NCBI GenBank assembly: GCA_050950645.1
Contig: JBMNHZ010000008.1
Span: forward strand, 1-64,000
Direction of reading: 5' to 3'
DNA from: BRH-c25 sp012519325
GTDB taxonomy: Bacteria; Bacillota; Clostridia; Lutisporales; Lutisporaceae
DNA length: 64,000 nucleotides
Part shown: positions 1 through 9,035 of the stretch, piece by piece
Numbering within the stretch: position 1 is the first letter of the stretch
Layout: every line of letters begins with the position of its first letter
The notes under the pieces: model-generated
The model's database searches: none
Seen by the model: the letters and a program-made list of their open reading frames with translations, nothing else
Told to the model about the DNA's origin: nothing
Position numbers and translations under genes: made by a program

Positions 1-1256
1 CAAGAAGAGTGTTTGACCGGTTGAAGGAGCTATATGGAGATGAATTTGACGCAAGTGAGAGGTCAGTTAGAAAATTTGTTGCAAATATCCGAAAGAGTTG
101 CAAATGAATCCGGACGGGTTTCTTCCGCTGGAACATCCTCCGGAGAAGGCAGGCAGACTTTGGGAAGGCACGGTTCATAGAAAATGGGATTACATATGAC
201 GGGTACTACTTCAACATTTCCTACCCTTACAGCAACGGCGGTCATATGCAATTATTCAAAGTGCAAACCAGGAATGTCTCTTAGAAGGCATGAAGGCAAT
301 CTTTGAACACATCGGCGGTATTCGACAGCCATCTGGTTTGACAACATGTCTACAGCTGTAAAGAAGATCAAGGAGTATGGAGAACGGACTTAACCAAAAC
401 ATTTTTAAGATTCATGATGCATTATGGCTTCCAGAGCAACTTTTGTAACCCTAACAGTGGTCATGAAAAAGGTTCGGTAGAAAACAAGGTGGGCTATCAC
501 CGCCGTAATATGTTTGTTCCGGTTCCGGAATTTAAGGATTTAAAAGAATACAACAAGGAACTCCTACTTAAATGTGATCAGGATATGAACAGGATGCACT
601 ACAAAGGATACGGAATGATTAAAGATTTATTCCGTGAAGATCAGCAGGAATTCTTCAAGCTTCCGAAGGTTCCCTTTGAAGTATTCCTACATGAATTTGC
701 CAAGGCTGATAACTATGGGAAAGTTAAGTTTGATGGCAAAACCTATTCGACTGCTCCCAACATGGTTGGACGTCAGGTCATTGTTAAAGCAGGAGCTTAT
801 GATATTGAAATACTTGATACTGACTACAATTACATCATAGGCCACAGACGGCTTTATGGCGAGGAAAAGGAGTCGATAAACTGGATCCCCTATCTTGAAC
901 TTATGAGTAGAAGACCGACCGCATTAAAATACACAGGGCTATACAATCAACTACCGCAAATCCTTAAGAAATACCTGGACAAGAGCGACTATGAGGGGAA
1001 AAAGCAGGCTTTAAAGCTGTTTACAAAGATGACAGTAGCTACAGGTTTTGACACAGCAATAAAAGCATTTGAAGAAGGACTAAAATTAGGTGTCAGTGAT
1101 CCAGATAGTATTTGGGCGACATATTGCCGCTTAACGACCGGAACTTTACCGGAACCAGAAGTACCTTTGCCTGATACAGTTCCGGAACTTAAGAAGTATA
1201 CACCTGACATCAAGATATATGATCAATTGATTGTTCCCGGAGGGCTACAGCTATGA
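1..1256 (+). pseudogene. istA: IS21-family transposase IstA, degenerate, 5' end outside window
   Basis: The remains of an IstA-type DDE transposase are visible. An intact stretch from 414 holds the C-terminal half, with the glutamate region GHEKGSVENKVGYHRRN. Upstream, matching IstA sequence is spread over different frames: an N-terminal helix-turn-helix-like stretch in frame 3 (4-108), a short piece around LPLEHPP, then DGYYFNISYPYSNGG, then FDNMSTAVKKIKEYG. Several frameshifts and stops therefore separate the pieces. It is followed by an equally broken istB, so the element cannot move itself. It differs in sequence from the intact IS21 element at 17.6-20.2 kb. That it is IS21-derived is secure; the left end is not in the window. 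Confidence 0.85.
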
Positions 1257-1985
1257 ATTCAGATATATTGATTAAGCAGTATTGCAAGGAACTCCGGTTC
1301 GGAAAGAATATTTATGAGAATTATTCAAAGATCAGCGCAACCGATTATGCTGATTTTCTGGCACAGCTTTTAAAGATGGAGATTAGATCATCGGGAACTT
1401 GTCAGGAAAAACAGGAATCTAAAATCTGCAGGTTTTGACGTCATCAAGACCTTTGAGGGCTATGAATTTGGGGATATTCAGATACCAAATGCTATCAGTA
1501 TTGAAGAATTAAAGACCGGGGCTTTTATTGATAAGCTTGAAAACCTGATTCTTTATGGACCGGTGGGAACTGGAAAGAGCCATATGGCCACGGCTATCGG
1601 AGTTGCAGCTTGTTCCAGAGGAAAGAAGGTAAAATTCTTCCGTACAGCAGCGTTAGTTAACCTTTTGAGCGAAGCAAAGGCCAAAGGGGAATTACAGCGG
1701 TTTATGAAACAGTTGAGAAAAACAGATCTGCTGATCTGTGATGAATGGGGATATGTTCCCTTTGAGAAAGATGGCTCACAGCTGCTGTTTCAGGTCATTT
1801 CCGAATGTTATGAAAAAAGGAGCGTGATAATTACAACGAACCTGGAATTCAGTAAATGGAACGGTATTTTCTATGATGAAAAACTAACAAGTGCAATTAT
1901 TGACAGGCTGGTACACCACAGCCATTTGCTTGTTTTTCAAGGTCAAAGTTACAGGCTAACACACTCAACCATGAAATCCCAATAA
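1253..1985 (+). pseudogene. istB: IS21-family helper ATPase IstB, frameshifted
   Basis: IstB is the AAA+ helper that directs IstA to target DNA. The N-terminal part is in one frame (MNSDILIKQYCKELRF, from 1253). Near 1395 the matching sequence moves to another frame (RKNRNLKSAGFDVIKTFEG) and continues to the stop at 1985. The second part holds the Walker A motif GPVGTGKS and a Walker B-like LLICDEWGYVPF. One frameshift therefore inactivates it. It overlaps the end of istA by 4 bp, as in intact IS21 elements. No clear right inverted repeat was found before the next gene. Confidence 0.85.
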
Positions 1986-1995
1986 TGGAATAGGG

Positions 1996-2697
1996 GTGCT
2001 CGGAAAATTAAGTTCCGCACTGCTTGGATTTTTACTTGCCAAAAACAATTATACTGAAGTATTGAAGTCAATGGGGTATTATAAATATGAGTATAAGGAT
2101 GAAAATATTAATTTGAGGAATGCAACTCTCAGGTTTCAAAGCGACTGCAATCTTGCGGCGGATGGCATACAAGGACCTCAATTCGAATCTGCAATGGCAA
2201 AAAGAATTACATTAGGCACCGGATTTAAGCCTCCGGACATTGTCACAAGGCCTGCATCCCGCGGCTATTGGATAGCTGTCAACCGTACAAGGAGAATCCT
2301 TACGTTGTATAAAGGAAAAACAGTAATAAAAAAGTATCCTATAGCAATAGGAAAAGCTACAAATAAGACACCTGAAGGAAAGTTTTACGTTTATCTAAAA
2401 AGAAAAAATCCAATGTGGTCCCCTGGAGACGGATCAAAACCCGTTGCCGGAGGCTCCCCGAAGAACCCTCTGGGCACAAGATGGATTGGCCTTTCTGTTG
2501 GTAAAGGCAATTTATACGGCATTCACGGGAATAACAGTCCCTATTCCATAGGCCGTCAGGTTTCAAAGGGCTGTATAAGGATGATAAACTCAGATGTGCT
2601 AAGCCTTTATGACACTATTCCGGTTGGAACACCTGTATGGATAGGCAATGATGAAACCTTGAGAAAATGGGGAGTAACACAAAAAAGCTTTTATTAA
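1996..2697 (+). CDS. L,D-transpeptidase (YkuD domain), N-terminus probably truncated
   Basis: The protein makes 3-3 cross-links or attaches proteins in peptidoglycan. Residues about 90-220 form a YkuD domain with catalytic His177 and Cys193 in the motif HGNNSPYSIGRQVSKGCIRM. Residues 35-70 resemble a small peptidoglycan-binding domain (LRFQSDCNLAADGIQGPQF). No signal peptide or membrane anchor is visible, although the enzyme should act outside the cell. The reading frame begins with GTG only 10 bp after the broken istB and has no good ribosome site. The likeliest reading is that the IS21 insertion removed the 5' end, including the export signal. Whether the remainder is expressed is unknown. 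Confidence 0.8.
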   Translation: MLGKLSSALLGFLLAKNNYTEVLKSMGYYKYEYKDENINLRNATLRFQSDCNLAADGIQGPQFESAMAKRITLGTGFKPPDIVTRPASRGYWIAVNRTRRILTLYKGKTVIKKYPIAIGKATNKTPEGKFYVYLKRKNPMWSPGDGSKPVAGGSPKNPLGTRWIGLSVGKGNLYGIHGNNSPYSIGRQVSKGCIRMINSDVLSLYDTIPVGTPVWIGNDETLRKWGVTQKSFY

Positions 2698-2700
2698 AGC

Positions 2701-2724
2701 AAAAAAGTCGCAGACCACTGCGAC
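2701..2724 (-). terminator. Intrinsic terminator of tRNA-Trp
   Basis: A 7-bp stem (GTCGCAG/CTGCGAC) with an ACCA loop is followed on the minus strand by six T. It sits between the convergent L,D-transpeptidase gene and tRNA-Trp and may stop both. Confidence 0.75.
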
Positions 2725-2740
2725 TCTAATTCTTAAATAA

Positions 2741-2816
2741 TGGCAGGGGCAGCAGGACTTGAACCCGCAACCAACGGTTTTGGAGACCGCTACTCTACCA
2801 GTTGAGCTATACCCCT
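2741..2816 (-). tRNA. trnW: tRNA-Trp (anticodon CCA)
   Basis: On the minus strand a complete cloverleaf can be drawn. The acceptor stem is AGGGGTA with its partner TGCCCCT, the D-arm contains AGCTCAACTGGTAGAG, the anticodon loop is CTCCAAA (anticodon CCA), and the T-arm contains GGTTCAAGTCC. The 3' CCA is encoded. A terminator follows. Confidence 0.95.
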
Positions 2817-2941
2817 GTGACACTTCTACATTATATAAAAAATATCATGCTTAGTCAATAGCCGATTACAGCCAAAATTTTTATGTCGCGAAAAAGATTT
2901 ATTATTACAAAATCTATTTTTCACGACATATCTCTTGAACT

Positions 2942-3208
2942 CTATGCTTTTAGTAATCCTCCAAACATTCTGCCGCTCAGTTTAGGAAAGAACAGAAAAA
3001 TTACAAGCAGTATAATCCACCAGTTGCCGTTTGAAATAAATCCTCTGACGGTATTACTGATTCCTCCTAAAAGCTCCCCTGCCGGCAAGGCAGGCATGGA
3101 AAAGGGCAGAGAAAACAGACTGCGTGCCGGTGTAACCGCCGGATAAGCTGCAGGCTGTCATGTCGCCGGAGGTAGTGCATAATATGATGATGAATGTTTA
3201 CGACTCAT
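2942..3208 (-). pseudogene. Small single-span membrane protein gene with an in-frame TGA
   Basis: An ATG at 3208 is preceded by a strong ribosome site (GGGAGGGAGG, 6 nt away). The frame reads MSRKHSSSYYALPPAT, meets TGA at 3158-3160 (codon 17), and continues in the same frame for 71 codons to TAG. The downstream part has a Pro/Ala-rich stretch, then SNTVRGFISNGN, one hydrophobic helix (WWIILLVIFLFF), and the end GRMFGGLLKA. Layout and position next to a spore-protein gene suggest a small spore or envelope protein, but no family is recognised. Possible explanations are a recent nonsense mutation, a sequencing error, a restart at the ATG opening MPALPAGELLGG, or TGA recoding (least likely). Confidence 0.5.
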
Positions 3209-3271
3209 TATGAAGCCTCCCTCCCTTAATTTTATATTATGAGGCTTTGTCTTTTTTGTTACATATATCTT

Positions 3272-3299
3272 CAAAACAAAGGAGAGCTAATTGCTCCCC
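3272..3299 (-). terminator. Intrinsic terminator of the SASP gene
   Basis: On the minus strand a stem GGGGAGC/GCTCTCC (loop AATTA) is followed by TTTGTTTT, 12 nt after the SASP stop codon. Confidence 0.8.
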
Positions 3300-3310
3300 T
3301 TATTTAAGTA

Positions 3311-3526
3311 TTAGAACCTTGTTCCGGTTGTTCCTGCCATATTCTTCTCAGCTGTCTCAATTAGTCTTCTAACCATCTGACCGCCAATCTTCCCTGCATC
3401 TCTTGCCGTAATATCTCCGTTGTAACCTTCCTTTAAAGTAACGCCAACCTCTGATGCTACTTCATATTTAAATCTGTCAAGTGCTGCTGCTGCATGAGGT
3501 ACTACTTTTTGATTATTTCTTGCCAT
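3311..3526 (-). CDS. Alpha/beta-type small acid-soluble spore protein
   Basis: This 71-residue protein coats and protects DNA in the dormant spore core and is degraded on germination. It shows the family pattern: a germination-protease site region (KYEVASEVGV, residues 20-29) and the DNA-binding C-terminal motif GKIGGQMVRRLI. Length is typical. A ribosome site (GGAGGTG) lies just before the ATG. The gene is monocistronic with its own terminator and would be expected under a forespore sigma factor, though no promoter was assigned. It is a direct marker that the organism sporulates. Confidence 0.95.
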   Translation of the reverse strand: MARNNQKVVPHAAAALDRFKYEVASEVGVTLKEGYNGDITARDAGKIGGQMVRRLIETAEKNMAGTTGTRF

Positions 3527-3737
3527 TCGTTTTCACCTCCTTGAGCAATATTATAATGAGTTACGCATTATTATTTTGGTTAAGCTTCAATATTTTAATC
3601 CAAGTAAATTTTGCCTGAATTATCTCATTTAATGATTCATTAATATACCTAAAAATCCATTACAAAAACACCATTGAAATTGTAAATAATAATAATGTCA
3701 TGGCAAATGACAATTCAAAAAGAAGGGAGACTATGGA

Positions 3738-4364
3738 ATGAAGGTACTTTCAATGGTATTGGCAATATGTATGTTATTCTTTGCCGGTTCTGCGACTTTT
3801 GCCGACAATAATGCAAAATTAGCTCCGCAACAAGAAAAAACAGAATTCAAGATTATGGTCAAACACAAGCATTACCTTGAAGAAGCCATATTGAAGATGG
3901 TGCAGGAAGGCAGCTTAACCAAGGAAAAAGCAGATAAAATACTGGAATACAAACAAAAAATAAAAAAACAAGGCAAGAGAGGGAGTATTCTTAATGAGCT
4001 GATGCAAGAAGGCATAATTACAGAAGGGGAAGCTAACGCCATAAAAGAAAAGCTGATGCAGATGAAGGAAGCAAGATTTACCGAAGGAATGCAAAGCCTT
4101 GTAGATAAGGGAGTGCTTACAGCAAATGATATTAACAATATCAGAAGCTATTTGCTTAAGGTCAGGGAAGAGCGCAAAGCGACCGTTGAAAAATTAAAAT
4201 CCATGACTCCGGAAGAAAGAAAAGCATATTTCAAAGAGCATAAAAAAGAGCGGGAAGACATCCTCACCAAAATGGTGGAAGACAAGGTAATAACCAAAGA
4301 ACAGGCAGAGGAAATCAGAAAGGCTATACCTGATTTAGGTAAATCAAGGCGTAAGATGCAATAA
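3738..4364 (+). CDS. Secreted helical-repeat protein (four LTxxQ-like repeats)
   Basis: The 208-residue protein begins with a signal peptide (MKVLSMVLAICMLFFAGSATFA). The rest is charged and helical, with four copies of a roughly 20-residue unit of the form hxxhVxxGxhTxxxAxxI: QEGSLTKEKADKI, QEGIITEGEANAI, DKGVLTANDINNI and EDKVITKEQAEEI. The same unit occurs in the secreted protein at 6723-7259, on the other side of the two-component system between them. The units recall the LTxxQ helices of Spy/CpxP chaperone-like proteins, but homology is not proven. A role in envelope sensing with the adjacent kinase is inference. The ribosome site is AGAAGGGAG. Confidence 0.7.
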   Translation: MKVLSMVLAICMLFFAGSATFADNNAKLAPQQEKTEFKIMVKHKHYLEEAILKMVQEGSLTKEKADKILEYKQKIKKQGKRGSILNELMQEGIITEGEANAIKEKLMQMKEARFTEGMQSLVDKGVLTANDINNIRSYLLKVREERKATVEKLKSMTPEERKAYFKEHKKEREDILTKMVEDKVITKEQAEEIRKAIPDLGKSRRKMQ

Positions 4365-4369
4365 ATACG

Positions 4370-4390
4370 GCCCTTGCGGACTGCAAGGGC
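4370..4390. terminator. Stem-loop between convergent genes
   Basis: An 8-bp stem GCCCTTGC/GCAAGGGC with a 5-nt loop lies between the stop codons of the secreted repeat protein and the sensor kinase. The T-tracts are weak on both strands, so termination is likely but not certain. Confidence 0.55.
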
Positions 4391-4403
4391 TTGTAATATC
4401 TGT

Positions 4404-5852
4404 CTATGATACCGGAATGTCAATATTGAATTCCGCACCGTGCTCAGAATTTTTTGCAGTAATCATACCGTTATGTTTTTCAATTACATTTTTGCTTATG
4501 GCAAGTCCAAGGCCGAAATCACCCTTTGAGCCCTTATAGAATCTTTCAAAAATATTAGGAAGTTCTTTGGATTCAAAGCCCGGTCCGTCGTCTGATATTG
4601 TGATTCTTACAATTTTATCGTCAATGACTCTTGACCTTATTTCAATTGAACTCCTGGCATATCGTGTGCAATTGCTGAGAACATTGCATATTGCTCTTGA
4701 AAGCTTTTCCTCATCTGCAATTATATTGATGTTTTCTTCAGACACAGATATGTCAATTCTGATATTGTTCTTACATGCTATCATATTCATTCGCTCCGCG
4801 CAGCTTCGAAGCAGCTCGTTACAGTCCAGTACGTCAAAGCAATAATTTTCTTCAATTGAATCCAGTCGTGACAGGTAGAGAAGGTCTTCCACAAGCTGAG
4901 TCAAGCGCTTGGATTCATTAATTATAATATCAGCTGCCTCATTGCTGTCCGCAACATTATATTTTATGCCCTCAGCATAGCTCTGAATAGACATCAGTGG
5001 TGTCCTGAACTCATGGGAAGCATTCTGTAAAAAGTTCTTCTGTGCCTTGTCGTAAGTTTCCAACTTTTCAGACATGATATTTATATTGCCTACAAACTCA
5101 CTCAGCTCATCGTACACAGGAGTGTTTATCTTAATTCCGAAATTCCTTTCGGCAATGGAGCGTATATGTTGATTCAAGGTGCTGAAAGGCTCGGAGATTT
5201 TTTTTGCAATAACGGAAGAAAACAAAACAATAATAAAGGCTGATAGCAGAAGTATGGCAAATAGGATCAGGTTTATTGCCAACTGAAGCTGGTTTACCTT
5301 CTGAAGGCTTGAATATATGACTATCCATCCCAGCCCAAAATCATTCTTTTGTGCTACAGGCTTTACTATTGCTATATATTCGTTGCCGGACAGATGAAAG
5401 TTCAGATAGCTTTCCTTGCTTAAACCCTTTGATTTATTTATTTCAGCTAAAATTTTATTTATAAGGTCATTATCTGCATTAACATTCAATTCAGCAGGTG
5501 AGTTTATAATACTATTATTATTATCAATTAAAATATAATCGGCATTCAATACCGAAAGAGGTTCTCTTAAGGATCTGTCCAGCATGTAATAGAATCTGAA
5601 CACATCATTTGTTCTTACTCTTATCCTTGGAAGCTCAGGAGGCATACCCTTTCTGATTATGAATATTTCGGGTCCTCTTTTCAAAGCTGTATCCTCAGCA
5701 TGGGAGGCTATTTTATTAAGTTGTTCTATTATATCCTTTTCAATATATATTCTTATGGCAGCATTAAATATAATTGCAACCAGTATAATCAAAGTTATTA
5801 TGACAGTAAGATTGTATTTGAAGATTCGCCACTTAATAGTATTTCTTTTCAT
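4404..5852 (-). CDS. Sensor histidine kinase
   Basis: The 482-residue protein is a membrane sensor kinase. TM1 covers residues 14-34, an extracytoplasmic sensor of about 150 residues follows, and TM2 covers about 192-216. A HAMP linker comes next, then the HisKA domain with phospho-acceptor His280 in NASHEFRTPL. The ATPase domain follows, with an N box (NVLSNCTRYA), DDGPGF and GLGLAISKNVI. It starts 4 bp after the response regulator stop, so the two genes form one operon. Flanking secreted repeat proteins on both sides suggest that the sensor watches the cell envelope; the actual signal is unknown. Confidence 0.93.
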   Translation of the reverse strand: MKRNTIKWRIFKYNLTVIITLIILVAIIFNAAIRIYIEKDIIEQLNKIASHAEDTALKRGPEIFIIRKGMPPELPRIRVRTNDVFRFYYMLDRSLREPLSVLNADYILIDNNNSIINSPAELNVNADNDLINKILAEINKSKGLSKESYLNFHLSGNEYIAIVKPVAQKNDFGLGWIVIYSSLQKVNQLQLAINLILFAILLLSAFIIVLFSSVIAKKISEPFSTLNQHIRSIAERNFGIKINTPVYDELSEFVGNINIMSEKLETYDKAQKNFLQNASHEFRTPLMSIQSYAEGIKYNVADSNEAADIIINESKRLTQLVEDLLYLSRLDSIEENYCFDVLDCNELLRSCAERMNMIACKNNIRIDISVSEENINIIADEEKLSRAICNVLSNCTRYARSSIEIRSRVIDDKIVRITISDDGPGFESKELPNIFERFYKGSKGDFGLGLAISKNVIEKHNGMITAKNSEHGAEFNIDIPVS

Positions 5853-5856
5853 AATA

Positions 5857-6552
5857 TCATCCCTTATCAGTTAATCGGAAGCCAAAGCCCCAAACAGTAT
5901 GAATTTTAAGTTCTGAACCTGCATCTGCAAGCTTTTTTCGTATTCTCTTAATCATGTCATCTGTTGCCCGGGTTTCGACTTCGCTTTCAAAGCCCCAGAC
6001 CTTGTCAAGAAGCTCACTGCGGCTTACTGCCCTGTTTCTGTTAGCTGCAAGATAATATAGCAGTGAGAATTCCATTCCCGTAAGTCCGATATCTTTATCA
6101 CGGCATTTTGCCTTTTTGATATTATGGTCAATAACAATATCGGAGATTTCAATAACTTCCCTGATTCCTGTCTGAGCCCTATCCAGTTCAATTCTTCTGA
6201 AAATGCTTCTGATTCTTGCAATAAGCTCCATAGGGCTGAAGGGCTTTGTCATATAATCATCGCATCCAAGAGTTAATCCGGCAATCTTATCCGGCTCAGT
6301 ATCCTTGGCTGATACTATAATAATCGGAACACTGCTTATTTGCCTTACTTGGGAGCATAGAGAGTACCCGTCTATTCCCGGCATCATTATATCAATTACA
6401 AGCATATCCGCAGGTTTGGCATTAAAAGCGTCAAGTATGGATTGTCCGTCATTAAAGGTTTCGGCTTCAAAACCCTCCTTTATAAGAAAGGATTTTATTA
6501 TATTGCATATATTGACCTCATCATCAGCTATGTATATCAGCTTTTTATCCAC
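5857..6552 (-). CDS. OmpR/PhoB-family response regulator
   Basis: The receiver domain (residues 1-120) has the acidic pair DDE, phospho-acceptor Asp54 (LVIDIMMPG) and the conserved Lys in MTKPFSPMEL. A winged-helix DNA-binding domain follows (FSLLYYLAANRNRAVSRSELLDKVWG, ending VWGFGFRL). A longer open frame extends upstream, but the start chosen is GTG at 6552. It follows GAGGTGA at good spacing, gives the usual length of 231 residues, and leaves room for a promoter region before the divergent gene at 6723. Probable targets are the divergent secreted protein and the export operon, by position only. Confidence 0.93.
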   Translation of the reverse strand: MDKKLIYIADDEVNICNIIKSFLIKEGFEAETFNDGQSILDAFNAKPADMLVIDIMMPGIDGYSLCSQVRQISSVPIIIVSAKDTEPDKIAGLTLGCDDYMTKPFSPMELIARIRSIFRRIELDRAQTGIREVIEISDIVIDHNIKKAKCRDKDIGLTGMEFSLLYYLAANRNRAVSRSELLDKVWGFESEVETRATDDMIKRIRKKLADAGSELKIHTVWGFGFRLTDKG

Positions 6553-6722
6553 AGCTTCATTCACCTCATGATTAATTTTATCATGAAAGCCTGTAAAATT
6601 GCATTTGAAAATTCCTGCTGCTTTAAATTTGCCACAATTTTGCGGAGATTTTATAAAATTGTATGTATAGAATATAGGTGTGGTTAAAATATCAAATACA
6701 TACAAGAAAGGAGTAATACGGT
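6553..6722. promoter_or_regulatory. Divergent promoter region between the two-component system and the secreted protein/export operon
   Basis: This 170-bp AT-rich gap separates the GTG of the response regulator from the ATG at 6723, which has ribosome site AGAAAGGAG. It must hold the promoters of both transcripts. No repeat clear enough to name as the regulator's binding site was found. Confidence 0.5.
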
Positions 6723-7259
6723 ATGTTTAGGAAGATCAACAATAAAAAGCTGACAGTGATAGTTTTTACGGTAATACTTGCAGTTTCCCTTGCAATAACA
6801 GCTTTCGCGGCAGATCAAACCGGAAGCCGGCAGACTTTCAATAGAAATAAACCGGTTCGAATGGGTTTCTCGAAAATGCCTGAAACAATTAAATCTGCCA
6901 TTGACAGTCTTGTAGCCGAAGGTACGATCACACAGGAGCAGGCAGATGAAGCAATAAAAGCATATAGCCCCGGTAAGAGAAAAGAGATACTCAAAGAAGG
7001 CCATTTGAACGGTGAGCTTCTTATCATAAAAAAAGATCAATTGGACGGACTTGTAGAAGCCGGCACCATAACACAGTCTCAAGCGGACGCAATACGGAAA
7101 ATAGCGAAACCCAATCCTAACAGAGCGTTTAGAGGTATGAAGGGCCCTCGCAGCAATCATATCGATGAACTGGTAACATCAGGGACAATAACTCAGTCAC
7201 AGGCAGACGCAATAAATGAAGCCGTAAAAGCCGCATTGGATTCACTTAAAAAGAAATAG
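6723..7259 (+). CDS. Secreted helical-repeat protein (three LTxxQ-like repeats)
   Basis: The 178-residue protein has a signal peptide (residues 1-29, ending TAFAAD). It carries three near-identical units: LVAEGTITQEQADEAI, LVEAGTITQSQADAI and LVTSGTITQSQADAI. They match the unit in the protein at 3738-4364, so the two are related. It is transcribed away from the response regulator and towards the export operon, 40 bp upstream of its adaptor gene. That layout parallels cpxP, which is divergent from cpxRA in enterobacteria. A feedback or accessory role for the sensor is a reasonable inference, but no function is demonstrated. Confidence 0.7.
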   Translation: MFRKINNKKLTVIVFTVILAVSLAITAFAADQTGSRQTFNRNKPVRMGFSKMPETIKSAIDSLVAEGTITQEQADEAIKAYSPGKRKEILKEGHLNGELLIIKKDQLDGLVEAGTITQSQADAIRKIAKPNPNRAFRGMKGPRSNHIDELVTSGTITQSQADAINEAVKAALDSLKKK

Positions 7260-7299
7260 TAAATAAATTTAAAGGGCTTCAATACAGGAGGTAGAGTCA

Positions 7300-9024
7300 A
7301 TGAATCTTGGTACAGTCATTGGCAGCAAGCATGCGGTTAAATTAACCCGGAAGAAGATATTTATCATTGCTGCAATACTACTTATCGCTATAGCAGTAAT
7401 AGGAATCAACTATTTTAAACCGAAAACCCAAAATGGTCCGGCGTTGCAGCAAACAATTGCCGTTGCAAGAAAAGGCGACATTAGTGTTTTTGTTGAAGGG
7501 TCTGGCCCAATAAGTTCTTCGGAAAAATTTACCTTGACTTCCAATGTAAGCGGGACTCTCACAAACATATATTTCGAGGATGGAGACAAAGTAAAGGCCG
7601 GAGACTTAATATTTGAAATTGACAGCAAGGATACCCAGCTGCAGATAAAGCAGATAAAAAACAGCATTGCACAGGCAGAGCTTACACTAAGCAGCAGTAA
7701 ATCGAACCTTCAAGCCGGAAGGGTTGCAGCTCCTATTGACGGAGAGATTCTTGACCTGCAGGTTAAAGAAGGGGATAACATATCAAATAACGGTGTTTTG
7801 CTGACCATTACGGACAAATCAAAATTAAGATTGCTGGTTCCATTTATAAATACATACAGAAATAAGCTTTCAGTAGGACAAAAAGTCACTGTAAATGCCT
7901 TTGATACTGAAAGGGATGAGCTGCATACGGTAGAAGGAACCATTTCCGGCATTAGCACTCCCGGTTACATAACAGGCAGCGGTTCTGAATCGTATAATGT
8001 CAGTATAATAATTGAAAATAACGGCTTCTTATCAGAAGGAATGGTTGCAAATGCCTCTATAGTCATAGAAGGAACCAGCGTAACCAGCAATGGAAGCAAT
8101 ACGCTGAGTTACTTGAAAAGTATGACAGTAAGGGCCTCTTCCGGTGGAACCGTAAGCAAACTGCACATAGAAAACGGCCAGAATGTCAAGAAGGGCGACA
8201 TATTAGCAGAGCTTGAAAACGAAGACCTGGAGCTTGCTATCAAAACAAATGAACTGAAGCTGGAGGACTTGAATACACAGCTTCAGACAGCGGAAGAAAA
8301 GCTCCTTGACCACAAGATATACGCACCCTTTGATGGGACCTTGACACTGAATGATATTAAGCAGGGAAACAGCATTAAACAGGGTGATATGCTGGGAAGT
8401 GTCGCAAATTATGATATTATGGAGTTCAGCATAAACGTGGATGAGCTGGATATTTCCAAAATAAAGGAAGGACAGAATGTAAAGGTTACAATTGACGCTC
8501 TGCCTGAGACAAACAATAAACCACTCAAAGGAATAGTATCAAAAATTGCAGTTGAAGGCACCTCGTCAAACGGAGTATCAACCTATCCAGTAACAATTAA
8601 AATAGAGAAAAATGAAGCACTGAAGGGCAGTATGAGTGCAAACGGGGAAATAATTGTTAATGAAAAAACTAATGTACTGTATGTGCCGATTGACGCTGTA
8701 GTAAAAATGAACGGCAAGAGCTATGTAAGAGTGGTAAATAGACCGGGAAAAGAGGCCGGCAACCGGAATCCCGAAGCAAAGATAGATGCAAAGCAGCAGA
8801 ACGCTGAGCAGAAAGTTGAAATGAGAGAGGTCACAACAGGAATAAGTAATGCAGAATATATAGAAATAGTCAGTGGGTTGAAAGAAGGGGAAGCGGTAAT
8901 CACAACCTCCCAAGGCTCCGATATCAATAGCCGAAGAAGACAGGAAATGATGTTCATAGGCGGTCCTCCTGCAGGAGGCGGCCCTCCGGCGGGTGGCGGT
9001 AATGTGAGAATCAGAAACAATTAG
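7300..9024 (+). CDS. MacA/HlyD-type membrane fusion adaptor with duplicated lipoyl/barrel unit
   Basis: This 574-residue adaptor of an ABC exporter is anchored by one N-terminal helix (residues 21-42). It contains two lipoyl-like halves, around residues 60-150 (SGTLTNIYFEDGDKVKAGD) and 275-370 (GGTVSKLHIENGQNVKKGD). A barrel domain follows each half, and a short helical hairpin lies only in the second. Typical MacA has a single lipoyl unit, so the length and duplication are unusual. The tail is Gly/Pro-rich (GGPPAGGGPPAGGG). It overlaps no neighbour, but the ATPase gene starts 11 bp later, so it is part of the operon with the ATPase, permease and TolC-like protein. Confidence 0.9.
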   Translation: MNLGTVIGSKHAVKLTRKKIFIIAAILLIAIAVIGINYFKPKTQNGPALQQTIAVARKGDISVFVEGSGPISSSEKFTLTSNVSGTLTNIYFEDGDKVKAGDLIFEIDSKDTQLQIKQIKNSIAQAELTLSSSKSNLQAGRVAAPIDGEILDLQVKEGDNISNNGVLLTITDKSKLRLLVPFINTYRNKLSVGQKVTVNAFDTERDELHTVEGTISGISTPGYITGSGSESYNVSIIIENNGFLSEGMVANASIVIEGTSVTSNGSNTLSYLKSMTVRASSGGTVSKLHIENGQNVKKGDILAELENEDLELAIKTNELKLEDLNTQLQTAEEKLLDHKIYAPFDGTLTLNDIKQGNSIKQGDMLGSVANYDIMEFSINVDELDISKIKEGQNVKVTIDALPETNNKPLKGIVSKIAVEGTSSNGVSTYPVTIKIEKNEALKGSMSANGEIIVNEKTNVLYVPIDAVVKMNGKSYVRVVNRPGKEAGNRNPEAKIDAKQQNAEQKVEMREVTTGISNAEYIEIVSGLKEGEAVITTSQGSDINSRRRQEMMFIGGPPAGGGPPAGGGNVRIRNN

Positions 9025-9035
9025 GAGGAGCGGCG

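Noticed and set aside
2883..3146. Open frame of 87 codons on the plus strand
   Set aside because: No ribosome site, odd composition, and the opposite strand carries a better gene with a strong ribosome site (with an in-frame TGA).
6553..6705. Longer response-regulator start giving 282 residues
   Set aside because: The extra 51 residues match no receiver domain, and a GTG with a ribosome site gives the normal family length.
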